Assembly: GCA_002422365.1 (NCBI GenBank)
Contig: DIUO01000010.1
Location: 12,236-76,235, forward strand
Direction: 5' to 3'
Length of the DNA: 64,000 nt
DNA from: Proteobacteria bacterium UBA6156
GTDB taxonomy: Bacteria; Pseudomonadota; Alphaproteobacteria; UBA2136; UBA6156
Shown here: one piece after another, positions 27,172-36,570 of the stretch
Layout of the letters: each line of letters starts with the position of its first letter
Position numbering within the stretch: the stretch's first letter is position 1
Program-made: the position numbers and the translations under genes
The notes under the pieces: generated by a model
The model's database searches: none
Seen by the model: only the letters and a program-made list of their open reading frames with translations
Told to the model about the DNA's origin: nothing

Positions 27172-27609
27172 ATGATCACCTTCCTCAAATACCTCGGCGC
27201 CTTCTGCCTCTTTACCATCGCGGCCTCGCTGGCATTTTGCAGCGTGGGTGTCTATCAGGGCGTGCAAACCGCCAACCGTTACCTTGCGGGGGCCGACAAC
27301 TACACCTGCCGCCAGTTTGTGTATGACCTCGAAAACCCCACCACCGACAAATTCGCCCCCCTCGCCATCGCCGCCATAGCCTATGGGGTAATGCCGAGGG
27401 AGGACGGCGTTATCGACGACAACCAAACCGAAATGGAACACAAAGGTATCGAACCCGCCGTGCAAAAAGTGCTGGCACTCTGCAAAGGCAAGCCAGAGGC
27501 TCTTGTGCTCAACGTCTACGCCGCCAGCATCGCCAGCCCTACGGCCAGCCTCACCCAGCCTGTTGCGCCCGAACCCATCACTCCCGATACTCAAAACACT
27601 CAAAACTAA
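27172..27609 (+). CDS. Membrane-anchored protein with HdeA-like Cys pattern (copy 1)
   Basis: The 145-residue protein has an N-terminal hydrophobic anchor or uncleaved signal (about 9-30). The periplasmic part contains TCRQFVYDL with Cys46, then LAIAAIAYGV, and LALCKGKPEALV with Cys104. That order (TCxxF, Ala-rich helix with Tyr-Gly, Cys-x-x-x-Pro) resembles the HdeA/HdeB acid-stress chaperone fold, where the two Cys form a disulphide. This is an inference from pattern only. It is followed by a relative at 27644. Confidence 0.5.
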   Translation: MITFLKYLGAFCLFTIAASLAFCSVGVYQGVQTANRYLAGADNYTCRQFVYDLENPTTDKFAPLAIAAIAYGVMPREDGVIDDNQTEMEHKGIEPAVQKVLALCKGKPEALVLNVYAASIASPTASLTQPVAPEPITPDTQNTQN

Positions 27610-27643
27610 ACACGAAAAACAAAACAAGAATAAAGGCACCCCC

Positions 27644-28180
27644 ATGCTCACCACACTCATCCGCTTCAACATCGCATTCATGCTCTCGCTCCTCTCCCTC
27701 GCTATCGTTGGCTTTATCGGGCTGGTGTGCTGGCTCTATGCCTCCCAGCTTCTCAAGGCAAAATCCACCGTAACCTTCTTCACAACCACCACCTGCGCCC
27801 AATTCCTCGCCGATGTAAAATCCCAGAATTCCACAAAAATCGAGCCCTACGTCACTCATTTCGAGACTCTCGACACCGAAGAAGTCGCCACGTTCGACAA
27901 ACCCCTGTCCGAATCCGAAGCCGGATTCACCACCCTCATGCGGGGCTGCTACAAGCAACCAAACCACACCCTGCGGCAGATAATGCTGGAAGGCGAGGGG
28001 CGCAGCCTTGCGGCTCAGCTGACCGACCTGTACAACACCATCGATGGTGAACTGAAAACCCCCAACCCCATGGCGCCGGAGTTTTACATCAGCCCCACCG
28101 AAGTCATAAGCCCCACTCTCATGACACCTCCTTCCGAAGGCGCCGACGCAACCTCCAAGCCCGAAAAAACAAAAAACTAA
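27644..28180 (+). CDS. Membrane-anchored protein with HdeA-like Cys pattern (copy 2)
   Basis: The 178-residue protein has the same build as the preceding one: an N-terminal hydrophobic helix (about 12-36), TTCAQFLADV with Cys51, a helical middle, and RGCYKQPNHTLRQI with Cys102. The C-terminal 50 residues are Pro/Thr/Ser-rich, and the last codons (SKPEKTKN) enter a heptamer repeat. The pair probably arose by an old tandem duplication. The ATG at 27644 follows a repeat-rich spacer. Confidence 0.5.
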   Translation: MLTTLIRFNIAFMLSLLSLAIVGFIGLVCWLYASQLLKAKSTVTFFTTTTCAQFLADVKSQNSTKIEPYVTHFETLDTEEVATFDKPLSESEAGFTTLMRGCYKQPNHTLRQIMLEGEGRSLAAQLTDLYNTIDGELKTPNPMAPEFYISPTEVISPTLMTPPSEGADATSKPEKTKN

Positions 28181-28233
28181 ACACAAAAAACTAAACACCA
28201 AACACGAAACACTAAACACTAAAACACTCCAAA
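28167..28233 (+). repeat. Longest heptamer-like A/C-rich tract, before nuoL
   Basis: About nine AAACACT/AAACACG/AAACACC words separated by one or two extra A residues fill almost the whole spacer up to the nuoL start. Confidence 0.7.
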
Positions 28234-28236
28234 ACC

Positions 28237-30312
28237 ATGTCCCCTCTCGCGCCCCACATCGTTGCCCAACTCACCGCACTTGCAGTGCTGCTGCCTGCCA
28301 TGGGCGCGCTGCTGGGGGCGTTCACGTTCCTGCTCTGGCCCACGCTTAAGGCTAAATTAGAGGCCCACGACGCCCACACCCACCACGAGCCCGAATCCCC
28401 CACCGCACCCCCCATCGCCCACCACGCCGCCATGGCCCTCACCACCGGCAGCGTGCTGGCGGCGGCGGCCCTCAGCTGGTGGCTGTTTGTGGGGCTTAAT
28501 ACCGGCACCATCAGCCCCGCCACCACCCACTGGTTCACCTGGTTCAGCGCGGGCAGCTGGTCGGTAACGTTTGGCACCATGCTCGACAAACTCTCCGCCA
28601 CCATGCTCATCGTCGTCACCACCGTCTCGGCCTGCGTGCACGTCTACAGCTGGGGCTATATGGCCGACGACGTTGCAAAACGCCGCTTCTTCATCTACCT
28701 CTCCGCCTTCACCTTCGCCATGCTCATGCTGGTCACCGCGCCCAACCTCGCGCAAATGTTTTTGGGGTGGGAAGGGGTCGGCGTCTGCTCCTATCTCCTC
28801 ATAGGCTTCTGGTATCACAAAGCCACCGCCAACGCCGCCGCCATCAAGGCCTTTATCGTCAACCGGGTGGCCGACGCCGCCATGCTCATCGGCCTCTTCA
28901 TCCTCGTCCAAACCTTCGGCACACTCACCTATACCGAAATTTTCACTCAATTAGAGAACCAAACCCCCACCAGCCTCGCCACCTCCAGCCCCATTAGCCT
29001 GGCGGCCTTGCTGCTCTTCATCGGTGCTATGGGCAAATCCGCCCAGTTCGGGCTGCACACCTGGTTGCCGGACGCCATGGAAGGCCCCACCCCCGTCTCC
29101 GCCCTCATCCACGCCGCCACCATGGTCACCGCAGGCGTGTTCCTGCTCTGCCGTATGTCGCCACTGTACGAGGCCGCGCCGGATGTCCTGACTATCGTCG
29201 GCTGGGTCGGCGCCATCACCGCCCTGTTCGCCGCCACGGTGGGCCTCACCCAAACCGATATCAAACGCGTCATCGCCTACTCCACCTGCTCGCAACTGGG
29301 CTACATGTTCTTCGCCATCGGCGTGTCGGCCTACCCCGCCGCCATGTTCCACCTCACCACCCACGCGTTCTTCAAGGCGCTGCTGTTCTTGGGCGCGGGC
29401 TCGGTCATCCATGGCATGCACCACGAGCAAAACATCTTCAAATACGCTTCCTCCGGTTACATCCTGCGCAAACTCCTCCCCGTCACCTATGTCCTCATGT
29501 GGCTGGGCAGCTTGGCGCTCGCCGGTATCCCGCCGTTTGCAGGGTTTTTCAGTAAAGACCTCATCATAGAATCCGCCTTCGCCGCCCCCGGCAACACCGG
29601 CATCCCGCTCTATATCATTGGCACGCTGGCCGCCGCGCTCACCGCCATCTACGGCTTCCGCATCATCTTCATGAGCTTCCACAACCCCGCAAAAACCTCC
29701 GAAATCGTCCACACCAAAACACCCAACACGAAACACCAAAACACGAAACACGAACACACCAGTACCCCCCACGAATCCCCCTGGACCATGCTCGCCCCCA
29801 TGCTCCCTCTGGCCCTGGGTGCCGTGCTGGGCGGCTACCTGCTTAAAAATATGGGCACATTAGAATGGTGGAACGGCGCCATCGTCATCCACCACGCGCA
29901 CACGGCCCTGCATAACGCCCACCACATTCCCGGCTGGGCCAAGGCATTGCCGCTGGTGCTGGCTGTCTCCGGCATTGCGCTGGCGTTCTACCTCTTTGTG
30001 CGCCACCGCAACATTCCGCAGCGCATTGCGCAGGCCGTGCCCGCCGCCTACGCCTTCAGCTATCATAAATGGTATATCGACGAAGCCTATCAAGTCCTCT
30101 GGGTCAACCCCACCGCCAGCATCGCCGCCTTCTTTGCCGAGTGGGGAGACAAACGCAGCATAGATGCCCTCCTTAACGGCGGCGCCTCCACCGTCGCAGG
30201 CTTCGGCCAGTGGCTCCGCCAGGCCCAAACCGGCTACGTCACCCACTACGCCTTCGCCATGCTGTTGGCTCTCACCCTAGGCCTCGGCTATCTCCTCTGG
30301 AAAGTCATGTAA
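28237..30312 (+). CDS. nuoL: NADH-quinone oxidoreductase subunit L
   Basis: The 691-residue antiporter-like proton-pumping subunit has the broken-helix and lysine sites in TWLPDAMEGPTPVSALIHAA and ATVGLTQTDIKRVIAYSTC. FLGWEGVGVCSYLLIGFW and LAGIPPFAGFFSKD are also canonical. Near residues 492-508 a heptamer repeat encodes TKTPNTKHQNTKHEHTSTP, inserted in a loop before the last helices. The C-terminal lateral helix region is present. Confidence 0.97.
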   Translation: MSPLAPHIVAQLTALAVLLPAMGALLGAFTFLLWPTLKAKLEAHDAHTHHEPESPTAPPIAHHAAMALTTGSVLAAAALSWWLFVGLNTGTISPATTHWFTWFSAGSWSVTFGTMLDKLSATMLIVVTTVSACVHVYSWGYMADDVAKRRFFIYLSAFTFAMLMLVTAPNLAQMFLGWEGVGVCSYLLIGFWYHKATANAAAIKAFIVNRVADAAMLIGLFILVQTFGTLTYTEIFTQLENQTPTSLATSSPISLAALLLFIGAMGKSAQFGLHTWLPDAMEGPTPVSALIHAATMVTAGVFLLCRMSPLYEAAPDVLTIVGWVGAITALFAATVGLTQTDIKRVIAYSTCSQLGYMFFAIGVSAYPAAMFHLTTHAFFKALLFLGAGSVIHGMHHEQNIFKYASSGYILRKLLPVTYVLMWLGSLALAGIPPFAGFFSKDLIIESAFAAPGNTGIPLYIIGTLAAALTAIYGFRIIFMSFHNPAKTSEIVHTKTPNTKHQNTKHEHTSTPHESPWTMLAPMLPLALGAVLGGYLLKNMGTLEWWNGAIVIHHAHTALHNAHHIPGWAKALPLVLAVSGIALAFYLFVRHRNIPQRIAQAVPAAYAFSYHKWYIDEAYQVLWVNPTASIAAFFAEWGDKRSIDALLNGGASTVAGFGQWLRQAQTGYVTHYAFAMLLALTLGLGYLLWKVM
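29711..29760 (+). repeat. Heptamer-like repeat inside nuoL
   Basis: Fifty bases of AACACGA / AACACCA words lie in frame in nuoL and encode Asn-Thr-Lys-His repeats. It is the same word as in the spacers at 10797, 25841 and 28167. Confidence 0.7.
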
Positions 30313-31911
30313 ATGAATCATCTCCTCACCCTCCTCATCGCCCTCCCGCTGGCCAGCGCGCTGTTCACCTACGCCGCGCCCACGCGCTACACCAGGCAAC
30401 TCGCCCTGGCCCTCAGCCTCATCCCGCTGGCCCTGTGCGTGCCCTTGTTCCAGCACTTCAACCCGGCCCAGCCTGGCTTACAGTTTACCGAGTCCCACGC
30501 CTGGCTCCCCGCCTTCAACATCACCTATGCACTGGGGATAGACGGCCTCTCCCTCCCGCTCATCGCCCTCACAGCGCTCCTCACCCCGCTTTGCCTCCTC
30601 GCCAGCTGGGGCGTCCAAAAAAATCCGCAGGGCTTTTTCGCCAGTTTTCTGGCATTAGAGGCCTTTGTCATCGGCGTCTTCGCCGCGCAAGATTTCATCC
30701 TGTTCTATCTGTTCTGGGAGGCCATGCTCATCCCCATGTTCCTCCTCATCGGCCTGTGGGGAGGCGAAAACCGCGTCTACGCCGCCCTCAAATTCTTCCT
30801 CTACACCTTTGTGGGCTCCGTGCTTATGCTCATCGCGGGCCTCTGGCTTTACAGCATCACGGGTAGCTTTAGTCTGGAGCTCTGGCAAAACACCACCCTC
30901 ACACTCGGTGCCCAAAAGTGGCTGTTCCTCGCCTTCTTCGCCGCCTTCGCGGTCAAGGTTCCCATGTGGCCGTTCCATACTTGGCTGCCGGATGCCCACG
31001 TCCAAGCCCCCACCGCAGGTTCCGTCATCCTGGCGGGCGTGCTGCTCAAAATGGGGGCCTACGGCTTCCTGCGCTTTTGTTTGCCGATGTTCCCCGAGGG
31101 CTCCGCCTACTTCGCCCCCATGGTCTTCACCCTTTCCGCCGTCGCCGTGGTCTACGCCGCGCTGGTGGCCTATGTGCAAACCGATATTAAGAAGATGATC
31201 GCCTACTCCTCCGTCTCCCACATGGGCTTCGTCACGCTGGCTGCCTTTTCCGGCACGGTCACCGGCCTGCACGGCAGTCTGCTGGTCATGGTCAACCACG
31301 GCATCGTCTCCGCCGGGTTGTTTTTGGGGGTAGGGGTCATTTACGAGCGCCTGCACACCCGCCAACTCGCCCACTTCGGCGGCCTCGCCAAAATCATGCC
31401 CGCCTATGCTTTTGCCATGATGCTCCTCACCCTCGCCGCCGTAGCCTTGCCGGGCACGAATAGCTTTGTCGGAGAATTCCTCGCCCTCATGGGCAGCTGG
31501 CCCACCGCCCCCGTCTACACCGCCATCGCCACCTCCGGCGTGGTCTTCGGCGCGCTCTACATGCTCCACCTCTACCGTGGCATGTTCTTCGGCACGCCGT
31601 CCGAGACTGTCCACCACCATGTGAATGACCTCAAAGACCTCACCCCGCGCGAGTGGCTCACCTTCGCGCCCCTCCTCGCCCTCATCCCGCTGCTGGGCCT
31701 CATGCCCTCACTGGTGCAAAACCTCTGGCAACAGCCGGTGCAGGCCATTTCGCAAGAATACCTCCCCGCCCTCCAAGCCCGCATCGCCCACCAACCCGGC
31801 ATGCCGATAATTCTGCCCGAAGCCGAACCAGCCCCCGAGCCCGCCTCGACACCCCTAGCAACCCCCATCGTCTCGCAAACCCTAACCCCCACACCAACCA
31901 CCACTTACTAA
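30313..31911 (+). CDS. nuoM: NADH-quinone oxidoreductase subunit M
   Basis: The 532-residue antiporter-like subunit has YALGIDGLSLPLIALTALLT, LFYLFWEAMLIPMFLLIGLW, TWLPDAHVQAPTAGSVILAG and TDIKKMIAYSSVSHMGF. These contain the pump Glu, Lys and His residues. The C-terminal 40 residues are Pro/Ala/Thr-rich. It begins directly after the nuoL stop codon. Confidence 0.97.
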   Translation: MNHLLTLLIALPLASALFTYAAPTRYTRQLALALSLIPLALCVPLFQHFNPAQPGLQFTESHAWLPAFNITYALGIDGLSLPLIALTALLTPLCLLASWGVQKNPQGFFASFLALEAFVIGVFAAQDFILFYLFWEAMLIPMFLLIGLWGGENRVYAALKFFLYTFVGSVLMLIAGLWLYSITGSFSLELWQNTTLTLGAQKWLFLAFFAAFAVKVPMWPFHTWLPDAHVQAPTAGSVILAGVLLKMGAYGFLRFCLPMFPEGSAYFAPMVFTLSAVAVVYAALVAYVQTDIKKMIAYSSVSHMGFVTLAAFSGTVTGLHGSLLVMVNHGIVSAGLFLGVGVIYERLHTRQLAHFGGLAKIMPAYAFAMMLLTLAAVALPGTNSFVGEFLALMGSWPTAPVYTAIATSGVVFGALYMLHLYRGMFFGTPSETVHHHVNDLKDLTPREWLTFAPLLALIPLLGLMPSLVQNLWQQPVQAISQEYLPALQARIAHQPGMPIILPEAEPAPEPASTPLATPIVSQTLTPTPTTTY

Positions 31912-31938
31912 ACACAAAACACAAAACACGAGCAATCC

Positions 31939-33408
31939 ATGACCTCCCTCGACCTCCTCCTCACCACCCCGCTGCTCGTTCTCGGCGGCGGCAGCCTGTT
32001 GCTCCTCATGCTGGGGGCCTTCACCCAGTCGGCGCGCGCCACCGCCATCGGCGCGGCGGTGGTCATTCTGGCGGCCATGGCACAGCTGGTCATCGCGCCC
32101 GCCAGCGGCCCGGTGTTTCCGCTAGAATCCGGGGCAGGGGCCTCTCAAGTCAGCAACTTGGCCGGCCACCTCATGCACGTCTCGCCCTTCACCAACATCG
32201 CCACTCTCATCCTCCTCGGCATCAGTCTTCTCTGCATGCCTCTTGTCGGGCCCTATTTCCGGGCCGCCAAGGCCCACCGGCCCGAGGTTTACGTCCTCCT
32301 CACATTGTCGCTGACAGGCATGGTCGCCCTCATCACCTCCGCCCACCTCCTCACGCTTTATGTGGCGCTCGAGCTCATGACCTTCCCCCTCTACATCCTC
32401 GCCGCCTTTTTAAGGGACGACGCGAAAAGCTCCGAATCCGGCCTCAAATACTACGTCCTCGGCAGCATGGCCTCGGGGCTGATGCTCTACGGCATCTCGC
32501 TCCTCTACGCGGGCCTCGGCACCCTCAGCTACACGGGCGTGTTCACCGCACTCAACACGGCCGTGGCAAGCGGCGGGGTCACGCCCATTCTGCTGGTGGG
32601 CATGGTGCTGGTGCTCACTGCCGCACTCTTCAAGCTCTCAGTGGCCCCGTTCCATATGTGGACACCCGACGTCTACGAAGGCGCCCCCACCCCAGTCACC
32701 GCCATCATGGGCAGCCTACCCAAAATCGCCGCCGTGGCGCTGCTCATCCGCCTGCTGGCAGGGCCTTTCGATGCCCTCGCCTCCCTCTGGCAACCCACCC
32801 TGGCCTGGCTGGCCGTGGCCTCCATGCTGGTGGGCGCGGTGCTGGCCATTGCGCAAACCAACCTTAAGCGCTTGCTCGCCTATTCCACCATCGCCAACAT
32901 CGGCTTCATTCTGGTGGGGGTGGTGGCGGCCAACCCGCAGGGGGCTTCGGGCGCCATGCTTTACCTCGCCATCTATGCCTTTACCACCCTGGGCCTCTTT
33001 GCCGCGCTTATGGCCAGCGGCGCCAACAATGTGTCCGACCTCAAAGGCCTCGCCACCCGCAACCCCTACCTCGCGGGCACCTTTTTGCTGTTGTTGTTCA
33101 GCCTCGCGGGCATCCCCCCGCTGGCGGGCTTCATGGCCAAGTTTGCAGTGTTCACTGCCGCCGTGCAGGCCGGGCTCATGCCGCTGGCCATTGCGGGCGT
33201 GCTCTCCAGCGTGCTCGCGCTGTTCTACAGCCTCTGGCTCATCAAGGTGATGATCTTCGACCACCCCGAAACCCTCACCCCCACCCCCGCCATCCCCCTA
33301 AGCCTGGCCTACATTATGCTCCTCAGCGCCATGGCCACCCTCATCCTCGGCATCTTCCCCAGCCTGCTCGGCAACCTCACCCTCGCCGCCGCCACCGCCA
33401 TTTTCTAG
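31939..33408 (+). CDS. nuoN: NADH-quinone oxidoreductase subunit N
   Basis: This 489-residue protein is the third antiporter-like subunit. YVALELMTFPLYILAAF, FHMWTPDVYEGAPTPVTA and QTNLKRLLAYSTIANIGFIL carry the conserved charged residues, and LAGIPPLAGFMAKF is canonical. It closes the nuo set. An AAACACA spacer precedes it. Confidence 0.97.
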   Translation: MTSLDLLLTTPLLVLGGGSLLLLMLGAFTQSARATAIGAAVVILAAMAQLVIAPASGPVFPLESGAGASQVSNLAGHLMHVSPFTNIATLILLGISLLCMPLVGPYFRAAKAHRPEVYVLLTLSLTGMVALITSAHLLTLYVALELMTFPLYILAAFLRDDAKSSESGLKYYVLGSMASGLMLYGISLLYAGLGTLSYTGVFTALNTAVASGGVTPILLVGMVLVLTAALFKLSVAPFHMWTPDVYEGAPTPVTAIMGSLPKIAAVALLIRLLAGPFDALASLWQPTLAWLAVASMLVGAVLAIAQTNLKRLLAYSTIANIGFILVGVVAANPQGASGAMLYLAIYAFTTLGLFAALMASGANNVSDLKGLATRNPYLAGTFLLLLFSLAGIPPLAGFMAKFAVFTAAVQAGLMPLAIAGVLSSVLALFYSLWLIKVMIFDHPETLTPTPAIPLSLAYIMLLSAMATLILGIFPSLLGNLTLAAATAIF

Positions 33409-33511
33409 GCACCCTTTACCAGTCCATAAGGGCAGGGGCCCTTGCCATGCACATATAACATGCGTATACATGGCGTACTTCCCGTCCCTTTAACACATGA
33501 TGGAGCAAATC

Positions 33512-33871
33512 ATGTACATCGAGAATCCCACTTCGACCTTCCAGAACATTGCCGATGCTTATGAAGCTTCGGCCTACATGCTCGACGCAACCAAGCAGCT
33601 TTCCTATCTGTACGAGCAGCTCTTCGCTGAGCTGCAAGCGAACGCGAATCTCCGAAAGGAGATCTACCGCGCTATGAAGGGCGAGTACGTGCCTTACATC
33701 ATCCCGAAAATCCTGCATGTTTGCGGCCTGGTGGCGCAGTTGCGGCTCATCGCACCGCATGTGAGTATGGCTGGAGATCCAAACCTTCAGGATCTCATCC
33801 GCGTTTTCGACGGCGATATGGCCTTTTTTAACGAGGCACTCAGTCGCCTTACCGACATCACCTCTACCTGA
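33512..33871 (+). CDS. Hypothetical helical protein
   Basis: The roughly 119-residue protein is predicted to be all-alpha, with Tyr- and Leu-rich helices (AYEASAYMLDATKQLSYLYE; AFFNEALSRLTDITST). It has no signal peptide and I do not recognise it. The ATG at 33512 is favoured by GGAG six bases upstream; ATG 33497 would make that sequence coding. A strong terminator follows, so it is likely a separate unit. A hairpin, AAGGGC-AGGG-GCCCTT (33429-33444), lies between it and nuoN. Confidence 0.55.
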   Translation: MYIENPTSTFQNIADAYEASAYMLDATKQLSYLYEQLFAELQANANLRKEIYRAMKGEYVPYIIPKILHVCGLVAQLRLIAPHVSMAGDPNLQDLIRVFDGDMAFFNEALSRLTDITST

Positions 33872-33898
33872 GGCAACCGCCCCCCCCAACAATCGAAA

Positions 33899-33922
33899 GC
33901 CGCCCTCCGGGGCGGCATTTTT
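33899..33922 (+). terminator. Intrinsic terminator
   Basis: GCCGCCC and GGGCGGC pair around TCCG and are followed by ATTTTTAT. It ends the unit of the gene at 33512, just before birA. Confidence 0.85.
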
Positions 33923-34660
33923 ATGGTATATAGAAATATGCTCCTCCACCTCCCCACCACCACCTCCACCATGGATGTCGCCCGCGCCGCCGTGCAGCAA
34001 GGCGACACCACCAGCATTGTGCTGGCCGATGAGCAAACCTCCGGCCGTGGCCGCCTTAACCGCCCCTGGCTCACATTCCCGGCCCCCTACGGCATGGCCG
34101 CCACCTTTATTGTCCCCGGCGGGCCCTATCCACACTTGCCCCTCATCGCCGCCCTGGCCCTCCACCAAGCAGTCCTCGGCCTTCAACCCGAAACCCAGAA
34201 CCCGACACCCGAAATCCTCATCAAATGGCCAAACGACCTCCTGCTAAGCGGCAAAAAAGCCGCAGGTATCCTGTGCGAAACCATATCCAGCGGGGCAGGG
34301 GCCCCCGCCGCGCTGGTGGGCATCGGCTGCAATATAGCAGCGCCTGCCTATGTGCCAGAGTCCTTCCAGGGCACCTTCCTCGGCCTCTCTACCACGCCAG
34401 AGGCCCTGGCCCGCGCAATTAGCACTTGCATGCAGGCCTTGCTTACCCTATATCAACAGCAAGGTTGGAGCGATACGCTACACAACAGCTACCTCCAAAG
34501 CTGCGCCACACTGGGCCAAAACCTAACCTGGCAGCGCGGCACACCACAACAGCTTACCGGCTACGCCCGTAGCCTTACCAAAGACGGGCACCTCGAACTG
34601 GTGGCAGAAGACGGCACGGTGCACGTCATCCACAGCGGAGAAATCTTCGACACGCGGTAG
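33923..34660 (+). CDS. birA: Biotin--[acetyl-CoA-carboxylase] ligase
   Basis: The 245-residue protein is a class I (HTH-less) biotin protein ligase. The biotin/ATP loop is seen as TSGRGRLNRPW near residues 38-48 (GRGRxxRxW). IKWPNDLLLSGKKAAGILCE carries the catalytic Lys, and a C-terminal SH3-like domain (LTGYARSLTKDGHLELVAE) follows. It biotinylates carboxylase subunits. A stretch of AACCCGA heptamers encodes QPETQNPTPE near residues 88-97. In alphaproteobacteria birA commonly sits between nuoN and rnj, as here. The start may be the ATG at 33923 or at 33938. Confidence 0.92.
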   Translation: MVYRNMLLHLPTTTSTMDVARAAVQQGDTTSIVLADEQTSGRGRLNRPWLTFPAPYGMAATFIVPGGPYPHLPLIAALALHQAVLGLQPETQNPTPEILIKWPNDLLLSGKKAAGILCETISSGAGAPAALVGIGCNIAAPAYVPESFQGTFLGLSTTPEALARAISTCMQALLTLYQQQGWSDTLHNSYLQSCATLGQNLTWQRGTPQQLTGYARSLTKDGHLELVAEDGTVHVIHSGEIFDTR

Positions 34661-34806
34661 AAAACATATCCGTCGAAGCCCGCCCACCCCAATATCAATC
34701 GCACCGTAGCGCGTCACGCGTCCGCAACCGGTAGGTAAGCCTCACACACGTGAGGAAATCCGGGAGCCGTGGCCCCACCAACACGTGGGTAGATAAAGGT
34801 AAAACT

Positions 34807-36555
34807 ATGACAAACAAACAAAAGCACTTGGCTGCACTTCCGCTCGGCGGCGTGGGTATCATCGGTACCAACATGATGGTCTACGATTGCGACGGCGACC
34901 TGATCGTGGTCGACTGCGGCGTCAGCTTCCCCGACGAAGCCGCCCCAGGCACAGACGTAGTCGTGCCCGACACCCGCTTCCTGCGCGACCACGCCAAGCA
35001 AATCAAAGCCATTTTCATCACCCATGCCCACGAAGACCACATCGGCGCCGTCGGCTATTTGTGGGATGACTTCGCCGGCGCCCCCGTCTACGCCAGCCCG
35101 CTCAGCCAATTGGTCATTCAGGGCAAACTGCAAGAACTCGGCATCCAGCCCAAAAAAGGCCAACTGGTCACGGTTACCACGCGCGAGCAATATCAGGCGG
35201 GTCACTTCAGCGTCGAGTACATCCCCGTCTCGCACAGCATCCCAGAGGCTTTCGCCCTCGCCATCCGCACGCACTACGGCACCATCGTGCACACCGGAGA
35301 CTATAAATTCGACGACGCCGCCCCCTTCGGCCAAATCACCGACGAAAAACGCCTTGCCGAAATCGGCAAAGAAGGCGTGCTGGCCGTCTTCGGAGACAGC
35401 ACCAACGTGCTCAACCCGAACGCCACCGGCTCCGAAGCTCCGGTCATCGCCCACGTCTCCAAATTGGTGACCGAAGCCAAGGGCCGCGTGTTCTTTGCCG
35501 CCTTCGCCAGCCACTTTGGCCGCACGTTCGAGATCGCTAAAGTCGCCACCCAAAATGGCCGCAAAGTGTGCTTTTTGGGCCGCACCATCAACAAATTCAT
35601 CGCACACAGCAAGGTGCTGGGCTACTGGCCGAAAGAACTGAACAACTGGGTGATCGATGCCGAAGAAGCCGCAGGCCTCCCCGCCGAGAAAGTCTTCGTC
35701 TTCGCCTCCGGCACGCAGGGAGAACCCGGCGCCAGCCTCACCCGCCTCAGCACGGGTGCCGATGTCCGCGGCCTGAAGATGCGCGGCGGCGATACCGTCA
35801 TCATGTCGTCCAAAATGATCCCCGGCAACGAGAAGGGCATCATCAACGTCATCAACGGCTTTGCCATGCTGGGCGTGAACATCATTTCCGAGATCACCGA
35901 CAAAGCCACCCACGTCTCCGGCCACCCCGGCGCACCGGATGTCAAACGCATGTACAAGCACCTCAAGCCCACCTACGTGGTGCCGGTGCACGGCGAACCC
36001 CTTATGTTCAAGGGCCATGCCGACCTTGCCCGTGCCGAAGGCTACGCCCCCGCGCTGCTGAAAAACGGCCACAAACTGGTGCTGGCTGAGCCCGAACAGG
36101 CCCCGAGCGTCGAAGTGGTAGAGAAATCCGGCAAAGAAGCCCCCAAAGGCGCCAAACCCTTCCGCCCTTACCACACCAAACACAGCTACCCCTACGGCTT
36201 TAACTACATCGATGGTTTGAACATCCTGGAAAACGACCCGCTCATCCTCAAGGAGCGTAAAAAACTCGGCTACGAAGGCCTGGTGGTCGCCTCGCTCGCC
36301 ATCACAACCACGACAGGCGAATGGCAGGGCGACATCTCCCTCACCACCCGTGGCCTGCTCGATGAAGTCATCCAGGCCGATATCATGCGCGACGGCATCG
36401 CCAAAACCGGCCAGGCGCTAGAGGCCGTGTTTCAGAACGGCCGGATAGACGACCGCACCCGTGCCGCCGAAGTGATAAGCCAGTCGCTCCGCCGCCACTT
36501 CAAGCAGCAACGCGGCAAGCAACCCACCTGCGTCGTCAACTTCGTCGACGTCTAA
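34807..36555 (+). CDS. rnj: Ribonuclease J
   Basis: The 582-residue metallo-beta-lactamase/beta-CASP ribonuclease has the metal site HAHEDH at 73-78, VHTGDYKFD, the beta-CASP block (ASGTQGEPGASL) and PVHGEPLMF. It processes and degrades RNA from 5' monophosphate ends. The ATG at 34807 begins the conserved region; an ORF extension to 34750 runs through two hairpins in the leader (CCTCAC-ACAC-GTGAGG and CCCACC-AACAC-GTGGGT) and is not supported. Confidence 0.94.
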   Translation: MTNKQKHLAALPLGGVGIIGTNMMVYDCDGDLIVVDCGVSFPDEAAPGTDVVVPDTRFLRDHAKQIKAIFITHAHEDHIGAVGYLWDDFAGAPVYASPLSQLVIQGKLQELGIQPKKGQLVTVTTREQYQAGHFSVEYIPVSHSIPEAFALAIRTHYGTIVHTGDYKFDDAAPFGQITDEKRLAEIGKEGVLAVFGDSTNVLNPNATGSEAPVIAHVSKLVTEAKGRVFFAAFASHFGRTFEIAKVATQNGRKVCFLGRTINKFIAHSKVLGYWPKELNNWVIDAEEAAGLPAEKVFVFASGTQGEPGASLTRLSTGADVRGLKMRGGDTVIMSSKMIPGNEKGIINVINGFAMLGVNIISEITDKATHVSGHPGAPDVKRMYKHLKPTYVVPVHGEPLMFKGHADLARAEGYAPALLKNGHKLVLAEPEQAPSVEVVEKSGKEAPKGAKPFRPYHTKHSYPYGFNYIDGLNILENDPLILKERKKLGYEGLVVASLAITTTTGEWQGDISLTTRGLLDEVIQADIMRDGIAKTGQALEAVFQNGRIDDRTRAAEVISQSLRRHFKQQRGKQPTCVVNFVDV

Positions 36556-36570
36556 AACCAAAACGGAAGC

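Noticed and set aside
10797..28233. CRISPR array
   Set aside because: The A/C-rich repeats have a period of about seven bases, no spacers of 30-40 bases and no cas genes.
30655..31620. 321-codon ORF on the - strand
   Set aside because: Antisense of nuoM; an unrealistic Gly/Glu/Asp/His composition.
34750..34806. N-terminal extension of RNase J
   Set aside because: The extra 19 codons run through two leader hairpins and lie before a better-placed ATG with a purine-rich site.
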